This document shows, one piece after another, positions 50,666 to 60,790 of a stretch of DNA of 64,000 nucleotides. Source of the DNA: Planctomycetota bacterium (lineage in GTDB: Bacteria; Planctomycetota; Planctomycetia; Planctomycetales; Planctomycetaceae). Each line of letters starts with the position of its first letter. Positions within the stretch are counted from its first letter, which is position 1. Location: NCBI GenBank assembly GCA_018242525.1, contig JAFEBS010000006.1:114665-178664 (forward strand), in the 5' to 3' direction. The position numbers and the translations under genes were made by a program. A model generated the notes under the pieces. It was given only the letters and a program-made list of their open reading frames with translations. It had not been told where the DNA came from and did not search any database.

Positions 50666-52732
50666 CTACTTCGAGAGCGGAAGTTTCACGCAGGCAGCGT
50701 CGCGGTCATTGCGGATCAGGAGCGTGTCACCAGAAAGAGCGGGGTGGGTCCAGGTGCGGCCGTTGAGAACCGGCAGCCGAGCCAGTTCACGATGCTGTTC
50801 CGGGGTTGCTTCGCACAGCACCACGTCTCCGTCTTCGGTCAACACGAGAAGGTGGGATTCGACGCGGATCAATTGACCGTATCCGTAGCGTCCCCCTTTC
50901 CATTTTCGCTGACCGGTCCGCAGGTCCACGCAGACCAGGATATTCTCGTCCAACCCGTACACGTAGCCGTTGTGTTCCACGACGCTGGAGAATTTCACTT
51001 TCAGGCTGGTGTTCTGCCAGCGCGGTGTCACCTGGAACTGTTCATCCGAGCATTCAATTTCCAGCAGCACACATCCCTTGCCATAGCCCGAAGCGATGAA
51101 CACAGTTTCCGCAGCGGATTCATCGCGCCAGACAACCGGTTGGCAGACATTGTTGAATTCCGGCGGCGTCACCCACGGATAGCTCCACAGGATTCGCCCA
51201 TCCTCGGCCGCATGGGCAAACAAGCCTTCCGCATTAAACGCCAGGATCTGATCCCGACCACACAGGCGGACCGCCTGTGGTGAGGCGTAGGCGGTCCGTG
51301 AAGATCCTGCGGCCCATCGCCGCTGGCCCGTCTGTTTGTCATACGCCACCAGCGAAGCGTCTTTCCCGCCGGGATTGACGATCACCGTGTCATCCCAGAT
51401 CAGCGGAGATCCCGTCAGTCCGAACAGGCTGACTGGAGCGTTTGCTTCCGTGATGACGTTGACCGTCCAGACCGGACGGCCATCACGACCGTTCAATCGG
51501 TGGAAGAGGCCCGTCGCTCCCAGCGAGTAGACGTCACCTTCGTCGAGCGTGGGTGTGGCTCGCGGCCCGTCGCCCCCCATCATTTCGTGAAACCGGGCCT
51601 GATCACGATGTTCCCAGCATTCGCGTCCGGTTGCGACCTCGTAACAAACCACCGCTTCATCGGGGCCACGCTGCTCCTGTGTGACGGCGTAGCCGCCCGC
51701 CATCACATACGACGACCAGCCCACGCCAATCGGTTGCTGCCAGACGATCTGCGGCGGTACTCGTGTCCAATCGGGATCCAGGCTCACATCGTGGAACAGG
51801 CCATCCCGATGGGGTCCCCGAAAGGCGGGCAGATCGTGAATCTGGCGGACGCGTAAATCCACGGCCATCACGGAGGGGTCGGCGGGGCGGGTCGCCTGAA
51901 CCGGGGTGGTCGTATCGACGGTATCGTCCTTCGCCTGCCAGCGCCAGGCAAACAAGGGTCGTCCATCACCCCCATAGCGGTCGACCGTGGCAGTCCAACT
52001 CCAGCCAAGCTCGATCAGAAAGAACAGCAACAGGCAGCGGACCTGCGTGACGGGCGACAACCCCGATGCGGTAAACAGCCAGATCACGAGCAGACCGAGC
52101 GTCGTCCAGGCAATGGTGACCAGATCGACTGCCGGTCGCATCGAAAGAGTCAATCGGCCAGAGTGCACGCTCCACCACAGCCAGATGCCCGTGGCCAGAA
52201 CAGCCGCCGCCAGGATCCACGAGACCACAAATCGCGCGGTGACTTTGACGCGCTTGAGCGGAGCAACCGGCGCGGGCTCCGCCTCGAGCAACGTCAGCAA
52301 CCGCCGATTGGCGGAATCGACGGCGACCCAGAATCCGACAAACAGCAACAGCGTCGCCAGCAGGACATTGGCACTGGTCGTGATGACCACCCGTAACCAG
52401 ATCTTGTCGTAGACCAGGATTCCCAGGACCGAAAAGACAACGAGCAGGCAGATCATCAACGCGATGTTGGGGACGATCTGCAGGTCAATGCGGGTTCCAG
52501 TTCCAGCCGGATCGGGCTGACAGCGTCCATGAAACTGCGGCAGGAACGAGCTTCGTCCCCGATAAATGGGAACCAGCCGAAATCCCTGCTCATGGATCTT
52601 GCCGACAAACACACTCCCTCGACGCGGTGCCTTCCAGAACGAAGCGGTCGTACACTCCTGCAGTCTTGTCTGAATCTGTTTGCATGTCAGCGGCGAGACC
52701 AGGATCCGGTGTTCCAGCGGAAGAAATCGCAT
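50666..52732 (-). CDS. Membrane PQQ-like propeller protein
   Basis: The start at ATG 52732 (MRFLPLEHRILVSPLTCKQI) was preferred; the frame continues 33 codons upstream towards the divergent gene. The 688-residue product has an N-terminal soluble part of about 85 residues, then about five to six hydrophobic helices (about 90-265), then a PQQ-like propeller to the C-terminus (AFRGPHRDGLFHDV, VVCYEVATGRECWEHRDQAR, VAYDKQTGQRRWAAG, VCVDLRTGQRKWKGG). It should sit in the membrane with its propeller outside. The first domain may be a fused small domain. Enzyme activity is not evident. It is divergent from the TPR/FG-GAP gene at 52993. Confidence 0.87.
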   Translation of the reverse strand: MRFLPLEHRILVSPLTCKQIQTRLQECTTASFWKAPRRGSVFVGKIHEQGFRLVPIYRGRSSFLPQFHGRCQPDPAGTGTRIDLQIVPNIALMICLLVVFSVLGILVYDKIWLRVVITTSANVLLATLLLFVGFWVAVDSANRRLLTLLEAEPAPVAPLKRVKVTARFVVSWILAAAVLATGIWLWWSVHSGRLTLSMRPAVDLVTIAWTTLGLLVIWLFTASGLSPVTQVRCLLLFFLIELGWSWTATVDRYGGDGRPLFAWRWQAKDDTVDTTTPVQATRPADPSVMAVDLRVRQIHDLPAFRGPHRDGLFHDVSLDPDWTRVPPQIVWQQPIGVGWSSYVMAGGYAVTQEQRGPDEAVVCYEVATGRECWEHRDQARFHEMMGGDGPRATPTLDEGDVYSLGATGLFHRLNGRDGRPVWTVNVITEANAPVSLFGLTGSPLIWDDTVIVNPGGKDASLVAYDKQTGQRRWAAGSSRTAYASPQAVRLCGRDQILAFNAEGLFAHAAEDGRILWSYPWVTPPEFNNVCQPVVWRDESAAETVFIASGYGKGCVLLEIECSDEQFQVTPRWQNTSLKVKFSSVVEHNGYVYGLDENILVCVDLRTGQRKWKGGRYGYGQLIRVESHLLVLTEDGDVVLCEATPEQHRELARLPVLNGRTWTHPALSGDTLLIRNDRDAACVKLPLSK

Positions 52733-52992
52733 GACATGGGTTCCAGAGGTGCGACTCAGGAAGTCCGAGACGGAGGTGCCAGAAGACACCTTCGGGTTGT
52801 GCCTGTCAAGCGGTTCTGCGTGGAGCAACATGGATCCCCGTGGTGCGCGCAGGTCGCGGAGTTCACGTCGCGATCTTGTGGATCAATGGGGCGAAGCGTA
52901 CGGGTGCAGTGTATGATCCGTCGCCATGGCGAATTGAACTAGCTTGCGCGAGGCCCTCGCCGATCCATCTGTGTCTGTTGAGCGATCGTGAA

Positions 52993-55971
52993 ATGTCGAG
53001 TCCTAATACCTCCGGTGAAAACCCGTCTCCGGGTGTCGCGCAGTCCCGGCGGTTCCTGATGGTGGCAATCCCAATTGCCCTGGTGGCAGTGGGAGTCATC
53101 GTGGCTCGCGTGGATTGGACTTCGTCACAGCGGTTGTACGATCAGGCCCGAGCCGCGTTGGAGCGGGGCGATTTTCCGGAATCGCTGCGATTGGGAAACA
53201 GACTGATGAGTCGCCCGTCGCATCGCGTCGAAGGAATCCTGTTTGTGGCGGAATCGCAGGCCCGTCAGGGTCAGTTTGACGCTGCGCTGGCTTCGCTGGA
53301 TCCGGTTTCCACCGATAAACCTCGGCTGAAAGCGATGGCCTGCCTGCTGGCGGCACGCATCTTGTGCGACGATCTGCATCGACCGAACGATGCGGAAACC
53401 TTACTGCACGAAGCGCTCCGTTACGACCCGAATTCGCTCCCGGCCCATGAAAAACTGTCGTTTATTCTGGGCCTGTCCGGTCGTAGTTGGGAGGCGGTCC
53501 CGCACCGCCTGATCCTCATTTCACAGGATCGGTTTTCGCTGCATATTCTCAGTCTGCTGGCGTTGGGAAGCACGGCTGCCGAGAACCCTGAAATCCTGAA
53601 ACAATTCGCGAATGTCTCGCCCAACGATCCGAATGTCCTGTGTGGACTGGCGCGAGTCGCATTGCGGGAAGGCGATGTCGACGAAGGCGAAAAGCTGCTG
53701 GATCGCATCCTGCAGATCCGGCCAGACCTGTTCGCCGCGCAGGGCTGGAAAGGCGAAGTCCTGGTGAATCGCCGCGACCACGCCGCGCTGACGGCGTGGA
53801 ACGCTGCCTTGCCAGCCGGTGCGGACGAGTTTCCGGACATCTGGTTTGTTCGCGGAAATTGGGCCGTACAACGGGACGAGCCACGGGTGGCGGTGCGCTG
53901 CTTCTGGGAATGCCTGCGACGCGATGGCAACAATTACACCGCCAGCTACCTGTTGGCGAACTTGTTGTCTCAACTTGGCGAACCAGACTCGGCGGAAGCG
54001 TTTCGAAAGCATACGCGGTTGCTGGGTGAACTGATCACGTCCGTCAAGACGGTGGAAATGTCGGGTTCGCTGCAGGCCGCGCCGCGTGCCGCCGAAGCCT
54101 GTGATGCACTGGGACTGAAGATGGAAGCGTGGGCCTGGCGACATGTGCAGGCAGGCTCCCGTTCCAGCGAGTTTCAATGGGATCCTCAGAAGACCGGGAA
54201 TTCGCGGCCGAAGTCTGGATTTCCGCGTCTGGACCCCAAGCTTGATCCGACAATCATGCATGATCTGCAGGCGTATCCACTACCCAGTGGACAATCAGAA
54301 TTCGTCAGGACAAACCAACCCGGTCGAGCGATGAACGCGGCCAGCGGGCGGATCGCCTTCGTCGAGGAAGCGGCCGGACTGGGGATCGATTTCTCGTATC
54401 AGAATGGCAGTCATCCCGAGACCGACAGTGAATTCATGTTTGAATTTGCAGGTGGTGGAGTTGGTGTGCTCGACTTCGACCTGGATGGCTGGCCAGATCT
54501 GTATTTGACCCAGGGGTCCGAAAATCCCCCGCAGGTTCCTCAGGAGACATTGCTGGACCGCCTGTTCAGGAATACTGGTGCAGGGCAGTTCATCGATGTG
54601 ACGCTTCCCTGCGGAATCCGCGACACCGGGTTCAGCCATGGATGCTCGGTCGGTGACTTCGACAATGACGGATTCCCGGATCTGTATGTTGCCAACATCG
54701 GAGCCAACCGGTTCTATCACAACAATGGCGATGGGACGTTCAGCGATCTGACCGCTCAAACAGGCACCGCCGGCGACCGTTGGACAATCAGTTGTGCGAT
54801 CGCCGACTTTAACGGGGATGGGAACCCGGACATCTTTACGGCGAACTACGTCACGGGGAAAGATCTGTTCACGAAACCGTGTCGCATGGCGGATGGTTCC
54901 ACCAGATTGTGTACTCCGCACGATTTCCAGGCAGAACACGATCAGTTGTTCGTCAGCCTGGGCGATGGCCGGTTCGAAGACCAATCCGCCCCGTCGGGAA
55001 TTGAGGTTCCTGAGGGGAAGGGACTGGGAGTCGTTGCAGCAGTGTTTGATCGAACCGGACTTCCCAGTCTGTTTGTGGCAAACGACGCGGTGCCGAATTT
55101 CTACTTTCACAATGCCACGCAGCCGCGCGGAACTGAAATCCGGTTCGACGAGCAGGGATATCTTTCCGGTCTGGCGGTCGATGCGGATGGTCAGGCTCAA
55201 GCCTGCATGGGAGTGGCCGCGGGCGATGCGAACGGAGACGGACGATTGGACCTGTTCGTCACGAATTTTCGCAACGAGTCGAACACGCTGTACGTTCAAC
55301 AGCCTGACGGCAGTTTTCTGGATGCGACTCGACAATCGGGACTGCGCGAGCCCAGTTTTGCGATGCTGGGGTTTGGGACTCAATTCCTGGATGCGGATCT
55401 GGATGGCTGGGAAGATCTGGTGTTAACGAATGGACACGTCGGCAACCTGACGCGCCATGGACTGGCGTATGAAATGCCGCCGCAGTTCTTCCACAACGTG
55501 GGACAGGGGCGGTTTGTCGAATTGTCCCCAACAACATTGGGAACATTCTTCGCGGGAAAGTACCTGGGTCGGGGCCTGTCCCGGATCGACTGGAATCGTG
55601 ATGGCCGCGAAGACTTTGTGATTTCGCATCTGAAATCACCGGCGGCCATCGTAACGAACCATACGTCCGAACCAGGGAGTTTTGTAGCGGTGCGACTGTG
55701 TGGAGTGGAATCCGCGCGCGATGCCGTCGGTAGCCAGGTTACTGTCACCACGGCAGGACGCTCCATGGTTCGACAACTCGTGTCTGGAGATGGCTACCAA
55801 GCCAGCAATCAACGCCAATTGGTCTTTGGATTGGGAAAATCCACTGCGATTGAGAAACTGGAAGTTCGCTGGCAAACCGGCCAAATTCAGTCCTTCTCAG
55901 AGATTCCTGTGAATTCCGAGGTGCTGTTGAGAGAAGGAAACGCCGCGGCGATGGTGCTGCGCAAGCCGTGA
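52993..55971 (+). CDS. TPR / FG-GAP / ASPIC-UnbV protein
   Basis: The start at ATG 52993 (MSSPNTSGENPSPGVAQSRR) is followed by one transmembrane helix at about 24-42. The 992-residue product has TPR repeats from 45 to about 410 (for example LYDQARAALERGDFPESLRL and GLARVALREGDVDEGEKLLD). From about 455 FG-GAP/VCBS repeats carry calcium-loop motifs (VLDFDLDGWPDLYL, VGDFDNDGFPDLYVANIG, IADFNGDGNPDIFTANYV, AGDANGDGRLDLFVTNF). The C-terminal 80 residues form an ASPIC/UnbV domain (VGSQVTVTTAGRSMVRQLVS, GLGKSTAIEKLEVRWQTGQI). It is likely anchored with the propeller outside. Such proteins are common in the phylum; the ligand is unknown. Confidence 0.93.
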   Translation: MSSPNTSGENPSPGVAQSRRFLMVAIPIALVAVGVIVARVDWTSSQRLYDQARAALERGDFPESLRLGNRLMSRPSHRVEGILFVAESQARQGQFDAALASLDPVSTDKPRLKAMACLLAARILCDDLHRPNDAETLLHEALRYDPNSLPAHEKLSFILGLSGRSWEAVPHRLILISQDRFSLHILSLLALGSTAAENPEILKQFANVSPNDPNVLCGLARVALREGDVDEGEKLLDRILQIRPDLFAAQGWKGEVLVNRRDHAALTAWNAALPAGADEFPDIWFVRGNWAVQRDEPRVAVRCFWECLRRDGNNYTASYLLANLLSQLGEPDSAEAFRKHTRLLGELITSVKTVEMSGSLQAAPRAAEACDALGLKMEAWAWRHVQAGSRSSEFQWDPQKTGNSRPKSGFPRLDPKLDPTIMHDLQAYPLPSGQSEFVRTNQPGRAMNAASGRIAFVEEAAGLGIDFSYQNGSHPETDSEFMFEFAGGGVGVLDFDLDGWPDLYLTQGSENPPQVPQETLLDRLFRNTGAGQFIDVTLPCGIRDTGFSHGCSVGDFDNDGFPDLYVANIGANRFYHNNGDGTFSDLTAQTGTAGDRWTISCAIADFNGDGNPDIFTANYVTGKDLFTKPCRMADGSTRLCTPHDFQAEHDQLFVSLGDGRFEDQSAPSGIEVPEGKGLGVVAAVFDRTGLPSLFVANDAVPNFYFHNATQPRGTEIRFDEQGYLSGLAVDADGQAQACMGVAAGDANGDGRLDLFVTNFRNESNTLYVQQPDGSFLDATRQSGLREPSFAMLGFGTQFLDADLDGWEDLVLTNGHVGNLTRHGLAYEMPPQFFHNVGQGRFVELSPTTLGTFFAGKYLGRGLSRIDWNRDGREDFVISHLKSPAAIVTNHTSEPGSFVAVRLCGVESARDAVGSQVTVTTAGRSMVRQLVSGDGYQASNQRQLVFGLGKSTAIEKLEVRWQTGQIQSFSEIPVNSEVLLREGNAAAMVLRKP

Positions 55972-56298
55972 GAACTTCGCCGGTCTCCAAAATTTCAAGT
56001 CGGTACACCAGAAATTTTAAGATTCTGGTGGCAAACGACTTATGCGCATTCCGGACTTTCTTCAAGCCTCTGTCGGACGATCCAACAGCGGATTTTGATT
56101 GATTTTTGGCCGGGGAAGGATGTTCAGATTTGACAACGTTTGATTCCAAACTAAGTTTCAGGAAGTCGGGGACACCGACACCAAACTTCAGAGACAAGTT
56201 TTCACCCCGCAACGTGCGGGATGGATCGGTCTCGCACCGTCGCGGGTGACTCCGTCTTTCGGTGGCTAACCAATTCCCAGTTCGCCAGGGGCCTTGTC
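55972..56298. promoter_or_regulatory. Terminator-like hairpin and pseudopilin promoter region
   Basis: Hairpin arms CACCAGAA (56006-56013) and TTCTGGTG (56023-56030) stand just after the FG-GAP gene, without a T run. TTGACA at 56130-56135, a 16-bp spacer and TAAGTT at 56152-56157 form a promoter candidate for the pseudopilin gene. A CCCGC/GCGGG hairpin is at 56206-56220. Confidence 0.4.
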
Positions 56299-56817
56299 AT
56301 GCAGAATTTGAAGAGTAAGAATCGACGCGGTGGTTTTACATTGATCGAAGTCTTGATTGTCGTCGTGATCCTGGGCATCCTCGCCGCCACGGTGTTGCCG
56401 CAATTCACCTCCTCGACTGCCAACGCGAAGGAGTCGGCGTTGCGTGCCGACCTGGCTCAACTGCGATCGCAGATTCAGTTGTTCAAGTTTCAGCATGACG
56501 GTGTCTTCCCCAGCGGAACGGCCGACAACGTTGTCAAGCAATTGACCTGGGCCAGTGATTTGACCGGAAATACCGCCGCGCCTGGAACCGCCGGATACCC
56601 CTATGGCCCCTACCTGATGGGCCAACTGCCGACGAATCCCTACAACGGTGGCAGCGGCGTGCTGGTCAAGGCGGGTGCCATCAGTACCACCGATGTTGAT
56701 ACGGCGGCCACTCAGGGGTCGGTCAAAGTCGGCTGGATCTACAGCACCCTGACTGGACAAGTCATCGCCAACTCAGATGGAACTGCTGCCGACGGCACCG
56801 CCTTGAGTGCCCTGTAA
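56299..56817 (+). CDS. Type II secretion-like pseudopilin
   Basis: The start at ATG 56299 gives a prepilin leader (MQNLKSKNRRGGFTLIEVLI); cleavage is expected between Gly12 and Phe13, with Glu at mature position 5. The 172-residue product continues VVVILGILAATVLPQFTSST and QLRSQIQLFKFQHDGVFPSG, which is like a GspG-type major pseudopilin without DUF1559 features. It may form pili or a secretion pseudopilus. There is no other secretion gene next to it. A promoter candidate lies at 56130-56157. Confidence 0.9.
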   Translation: MQNLKSKNRRGGFTLIEVLIVVVILGILAATVLPQFTSSTANAKESALRADLAQLRSQIQLFKFQHDGVFPSGTADNVVKQLTWASDLTGNTAAPGTAGYPYGPYLMGQLPTNPYNGGSGVLVKAGAISTTDVDTAATQGSVKVGWIYSTLTGQVIANSDGTAADGTALSAL

Positions 56818-56998
56818 CCGATGAATTCACGCTGCCTGAAATCCTCACAACTGCCCGCCGGACACAGTTCGGCGGGCAGTTGTCGTTCTTTGACCACGAC
56901 TCTTGGCCGAAAGTTCATCGCTGCTGGTTGCAAGACATGGTGTGCATCGGGTAGCTGTAGTCATCATTGGCCTGTCGAAACTATTGCGGAGTGGATTG

Positions 56999-57355
56999 AT
57001 GCCGAAGTTGACTGTTGAAGGATTTGGTGAATTTGAAGTTGCTACCGGCAAACGCCTGGTCCTGGCGCTGACCGAGGATGCCAAGGTTGATCAGTTGCAT
57101 GCCTGTGGTGGCAACGCTCGATGTACCACCTGTCGCGTTGAGGTGTTGTCCGGCGACACGGATCAGATCACCGTTGCCGAAAAGACCCTGCTGGCGGCCA
57201 AGGGGCTCAGCGGGGTGCGACTCAGTTGCCAGATGGTCTGTGACCATGATCTGAACGTCCGTTGTATAAGTCGAGTGGAAGGGAGCGGACGTCCCGGACC
57301 GGGCAACGTTCCCACCCCGGAAATCGCACCGCCTGCTGTCTGGACCACGAAGTAA
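56999..57355 (+). CDS. 2Fe-2S ferredoxin
   Basis: The start at ATG 56999 follows GCGGAG; the frame is open 32 codons upstream but the ferredoxin begins here (MPKLTVEGFGEFEVATGKRL). The 118-residue product has the plant-type cluster-binding pattern: Cys36, Cys42, Cys45 (ACGGNARCTTC) and Cys77 (RLSCQ), with CX5CX2C spacing as in adrenodoxin-type or bacterial ferredoxins. It carries electrons in the cytoplasm; its partner is not known. The C-terminal 25 residues are Pro/Gly-rich. It is close to the alkaline phosphatase gene (33 bases). Confidence 0.92.
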   Translation: MPKLTVEGFGEFEVATGKRLVLALTEDAKVDQLHACGGNARCTTCRVEVLSGDTDQITVAEKTLLAAKGLSGVRLSCQMVCDHDLNVRCISRVEGSGRPGPGNVPTPEIAPPAVWTTK

Positions 57356-57388
57356 TTCGGACTCATCCCCATCCGACGAGAATCCCTG

Positions 57389-59101
57389 ATGAATCGCCAA
57401 GCTCCTGTTGGTTGGAAGTCTGCCTGGGTTGTAGTTTGCATTCTGGCGTTGAATGTCGCCGCCAGAGCCGATCATATTCGCGACCTGCAGACGGATGCGG
57501 CGACAACGAATCAAGCCGCGTTCGGGCACTGGGGTGCCGATCCGGCGATTTACAAGCAGTGGGGGACACATTCCAACCGACTGATCCCGGTCTATTCCTT
57601 TGGAACTGTGGCCGCCAGTTCATCAGCCAATTCGTTCGGCCCGGTGGATCTGCGTCGATTTTCGATGGCCAACAGCCCCTATCGCAGTCCCGAGGTCTTA
57701 AAGCGGATCTACGGACGGATTCCATCGCACACGTTAAATTCCCAGGCCGACTACCTGGACCAGACGAACATCTACGATCTGCAGATGGCGGGCTTTGCCA
57801 GCGGCAAGAAATATGTCTTCCTGGTGATCTTCGACGGAATGGACTGGCAAACCACGCGTGCCGCCTCGATCTACAAGACACAATCGATTGCCTACACCAG
57901 TGGTCGGGGAACGGGACTGCACCTGCAGGATTACACGGCAGGCGGCACAACTCAGTTTGGTTTCATGTGTACCAGCCCGCACAACAACGGGACCAAGACC
58001 GACCCGAACACCCAAACCGTGCTGAATCCCGGCGGCACAATGTTTGGGGGATACAATGTCGAACATGGCGGTCCAAACCCGTGGACGCCGGGGAATGATC
58101 CGCTGTACCTGATCAGCAAGTCGGCCGACAAGAACTTCCTGCATGCGTACACAGACTCGTCCAGTTCCGCGACCAGCATGACGTGTGGCATCAAAACCTT
58201 TAATGATGGTGTGAACATTGATCCGACGGGGATTCCCGTCCGGACAATTGCTCATTGGGCCCAGGAGCAGGGGTATTCCGTCGGTGCTGTGACGTCTGTG
58301 CCGATCAGCCACGCCACGCCGGCCGCCGCGTATGCACACAACGTGGAACGGGACGATTACCAGGACCTGACGCGCGACCTGCTTGGCCTGAAGTCAGTGT
58401 CACACCCGCAGGTACCGTTGTCCGGGCTGGATGTCCTGATCGGAACCGGATACGGCGACATTCGGAAAACCGACCTGGTAGCCGCGACGGAAACCGAGCC
58501 TGCGAAGAATCCTCAGGGGTCGAATTTTGTTCCGGGTAACACCTATTTGACGGACGCCGACCTGGCCGCGATTGATGTGAAGAACGGCGGCAAGTATGTC
58601 ACGGCGGTACGGACGCCTGGGGTCAACGGACGAATGCACCTGAGCCGGTCAGCCGCGGACGCAGCGGCCAGCGGACGGCGATTGTTCGGCTTCTTCGGGA
58701 CTGCCAGGTTCAAGCATCTTCCCTTCGCCACCGCGGATGGAAAGTATGATCCGACGCTCGGGCGGGCCGCTGCCGCGAAAACCGAAGTCTACGAACCGGC
58801 CGATCTGGAAGAGAATCCCGTCCTCTCAGAAATGACGACGGCGGCGATCCAGGTCCTGGCCAGGAACCCCAAGGGGTTCTGGCTGATGGTGGAAGCCGGG
58901 GATGTGGACTGGGCCAATCACGACAACAACATCGACAGTTCCATCGGCGCGGTTCTGTCGGGCGATGCGGCGGTGAAGACCGTCACTGACTGGGTGGAAG
59001 CCAACAGCAACTGGACGGAATCGATGGTCATTGTGACTGCCGATCATGGCCATTACCTGTTTCTCGAAAAGCCCGAGCTATTGATTACGCCCAAACCGTG
59101 A
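57389..59101 (+). CDS. Secreted PhoA-family alkaline phosphatase
   Basis: The 570-residue product has a signal peptide (MNRQAPVGWKSAWVVVCILA, cleaved near ARA). It has the family's metal and active-site motifs: IFDGMDW with Asp149, TDSSSSATSM with the nucleophile Ser257 by alignment to the DSxxSAT core, SHATPAAAYAHN, EAGDVDWANHDN and the C-terminal TADHGH. It releases phosphate from organic esters outside the cytoplasm. The TDSxxS motif is SSSS here instead of SAAS or similar. It follows the ferredoxin gene by 33 bases and precedes an ABC-2-type permease. No pho box was found. Confidence 0.93.
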   Translation: MNRQAPVGWKSAWVVVCILALNVAARADHIRDLQTDAATTNQAAFGHWGADPAIYKQWGTHSNRLIPVYSFGTVAASSSANSFGPVDLRRFSMANSPYRSPEVLKRIYGRIPSHTLNSQADYLDQTNIYDLQMAGFASGKKYVFLVIFDGMDWQTTRAASIYKTQSIAYTSGRGTGLHLQDYTAGGTTQFGFMCTSPHNNGTKTDPNTQTVLNPGGTMFGGYNVEHGGPNPWTPGNDPLYLISKSADKNFLHAYTDSSSSATSMTCGIKTFNDGVNIDPTGIPVRTIAHWAQEQGYSVGAVTSVPISHATPAAAYAHNVERDDYQDLTRDLLGLKSVSHPQVPLSGLDVLIGTGYGDIRKTDLVAATETEPAKNPQGSNFVPGNTYLTDADLAAIDVKNGGKYVTAVRTPGVNGRMHLSRSAADAAASGRRLFGFFGTARFKHLPFATADGKYDPTLGRAAAAKTEVYEPADLEENPVLSEMTTAAIQVLARNPKGFWLMVEAGDVDWANHDNNIDSSIGAVLSGDAAVKTVTDWVEANSNWTESMVIVTADHGHYLFLEKPELLITPKP

Positions 59102-59132
59102 CAGTCTTCGTCAATGCGAGGAAACTGCTCCA

Positions 59133-60605
59133 ATGAACGGGGTCTGGCAACTGGCACGGCAGGCTCTGGTGACCGATTCCCGACGGGCGGGATCGCATGC
59201 GGTCCGTTTTGGATTGATGGCCGTACTCTACATCGCGGTCGCAGCGGCTCACTTTCATCAGACGCGCACTGCCAGTGGACTGACATTGTTTCATGCGCAG
59301 CTCCTGATCACCGCATTCTATCTGACGATCAATGCCATCTTTGGTTTCTCACAGGCCATTACCGAGGAGAAGGAGGATGGAACGCTGGGACTGTTGCGGC
59401 TGGCGGACATCAGCCCGCTGTCGATCCTGCTGGGCAAGACGTCCGGCCGATTGATCGATGCCGGGTTGCTGGTGGGAATCCAGATTCCGTTCACGATTGT
59501 GGCGATGACACTGGGGGGCGTGTCGTGGTCCCAGATAGTCGCGGCCTATTGGACGCTCGCCATTTATTTGTGGCTGCTGGCGACGCTGGGGATCGCTGCG
59601 TCGGTCACCTTTTCCACCGGTTCAGCGGCCGCTCGGGGGGCCACGATTCTGGTCGCACTGTATGTTTTGCCCCCTTATCTGGCGATGACGAGTTCGCTGC
59701 GATCGCCAGCGCTGATCAGCCTGTACCAGCGCATCAGCCTGCCCATGCGTTTGACGGCCGTCACGGAATCCTCGTTCAACGAATCCCCCTGGTGCCCGGC
59801 CATGGCCTTTGGCACGCTGGGCGGATTCGTCTGTCTGTGCTGGTCGTGGTGGGTCTTCGATCGCAGGACGCTGACGGCTGACGCGAGTGGCCACGCCGGC
59901 TGGCGATGGGAATCTCGGGTTCAGTCGCGTCGGGCCTGGAGTTGTCCGATCGTCTGGCGCGAGTTCCAGTTCCTGACCGGCGGCAGGCGCTGGCTGGTCA
60001 TCCGAACTCTGGGATACGTCCTGCTCCTGGTATCCATGGTGTTTATCCAGGATTCGATTGGTCATGTCTTCGCGTGGGCCGCCCTGATTTCGGGACTGTT
60101 CGCGGCGATTGACGGCACCTGGTCGGCCAGTCGCCTGTTTCGTGACGAGGTCCGGGAGCAGACATGGTCATCGTTGCTGCAGACGCCGCACAGTGTCGCC
60201 CGGCTGGCCTTCGACAAAGCAACCGGCTGGCTGCTCGGCATGCTCCCTTCGGTCGTCATGCCGTATCTGTACATCGTCATGACGATCGCGGTCCATGAAA
60301 ACACTCGTTTCGACATGGCCATCGAACTGTTGATCGGGTCACTGACCGTCGGCGTGGCCAACTTTGCCTACCTGCATCTACTCGTACTGATGTCGCTGTA
60401 CCACGGCTGGAAGGCGACCCCGCTGACGTTGACCATCTATTTCGCGCTGGCCTGGGTGTATGTCTTCTCAGTTTTTACATCACGGATGAACCTGACAACC
60501 CGCTGTGCATTCTTCCTGTTCACGGCCCTGGTGCTGGCCGCAGTCATGATGGTGCTGCAACTGTTGATCATCCGCCGGTTAACAAAACTGGGCGAAACGG
60601 CTTGA
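59133..60605 (+). CDS. ABC-2 type permease-like membrane protein
   Basis: The 490-residue product has about twelve hydrophobic helices in two similar halves. The segments SQAITEEKEDGTLGLLRLAD (near 75) and RLFRDEVREQTWSSLLQTPH (near 335) resemble the EKE..GTLE.LL cytoplasmic loop of ABC-2 permeases and occur once per half. It would need an ATPase subunit, and none is adjacent in the window. It is 32 bases downstream of the alkaline phosphatase stop, so they may share a transcript. Confidence 0.85.
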   Translation: MNGVWQLARQALVTDSRRAGSHAVRFGLMAVLYIAVAAAHFHQTRTASGLTLFHAQLLITAFYLTINAIFGFSQAITEEKEDGTLGLLRLADISPLSILLGKTSGRLIDAGLLVGIQIPFTIVAMTLGGVSWSQIVAAYWTLAIYLWLLATLGIAASVTFSTGSAAARGATILVALYVLPPYLAMTSSLRSPALISLYQRISLPMRLTAVTESSFNESPWCPAMAFGTLGGFVCLCWSWWVFDRRTLTADASGHAGWRWESRVQSRRAWSCPIVWREFQFLTGGRRWLVIRTLGYVLLLVSMVFIQDSIGHVFAWAALISGLFAAIDGTWSASRLFRDEVREQTWSSLLQTPHSVARLAFDKATGWLLGMLPSVVMPYLYIVMTIAVHENTRFDMAIELLIGSLTVGVANFAYLHLLVLMSLYHGWKATPLTLTIYFALAWVYVFSVFTSRMNLTTRCAFFLFTALVLAAVMMVLQLLIIRRLTKLGETA

Positions 60606-60657
60606 TCCCATTTGGGCGGATTTCAGCGACATCTGGAGCCTCGTAACGACAGGACGC

Positions 60658-60767
60658 GCTAACAGCCAGTGGCAAAAGGTGTCTGACCCTTTGGAGGGCA
60701 CTGAATTCACCTTGAAAATCGCGTGCCCGGAGAGGGTCAGACACCTTTTGCCACTGGCTGCTAACAG
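60658..60767. repeat. MITE-like inverted repeat with flanking direct repeats
   Basis: Arms at 60664-60690 and 60733-60759 are perfect 27-bp reverse complements containing AAAAGGTGTCTGACCC; about 42 bases lie between. The element is flanked by the direct repeat GCTAACAG at 60658-60665 and 60760-60767. It has no coding capacity. Confidence 0.75.
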
Positions 60768-60790
60768 TCTCCTTTTGCGACCAGAGACTG

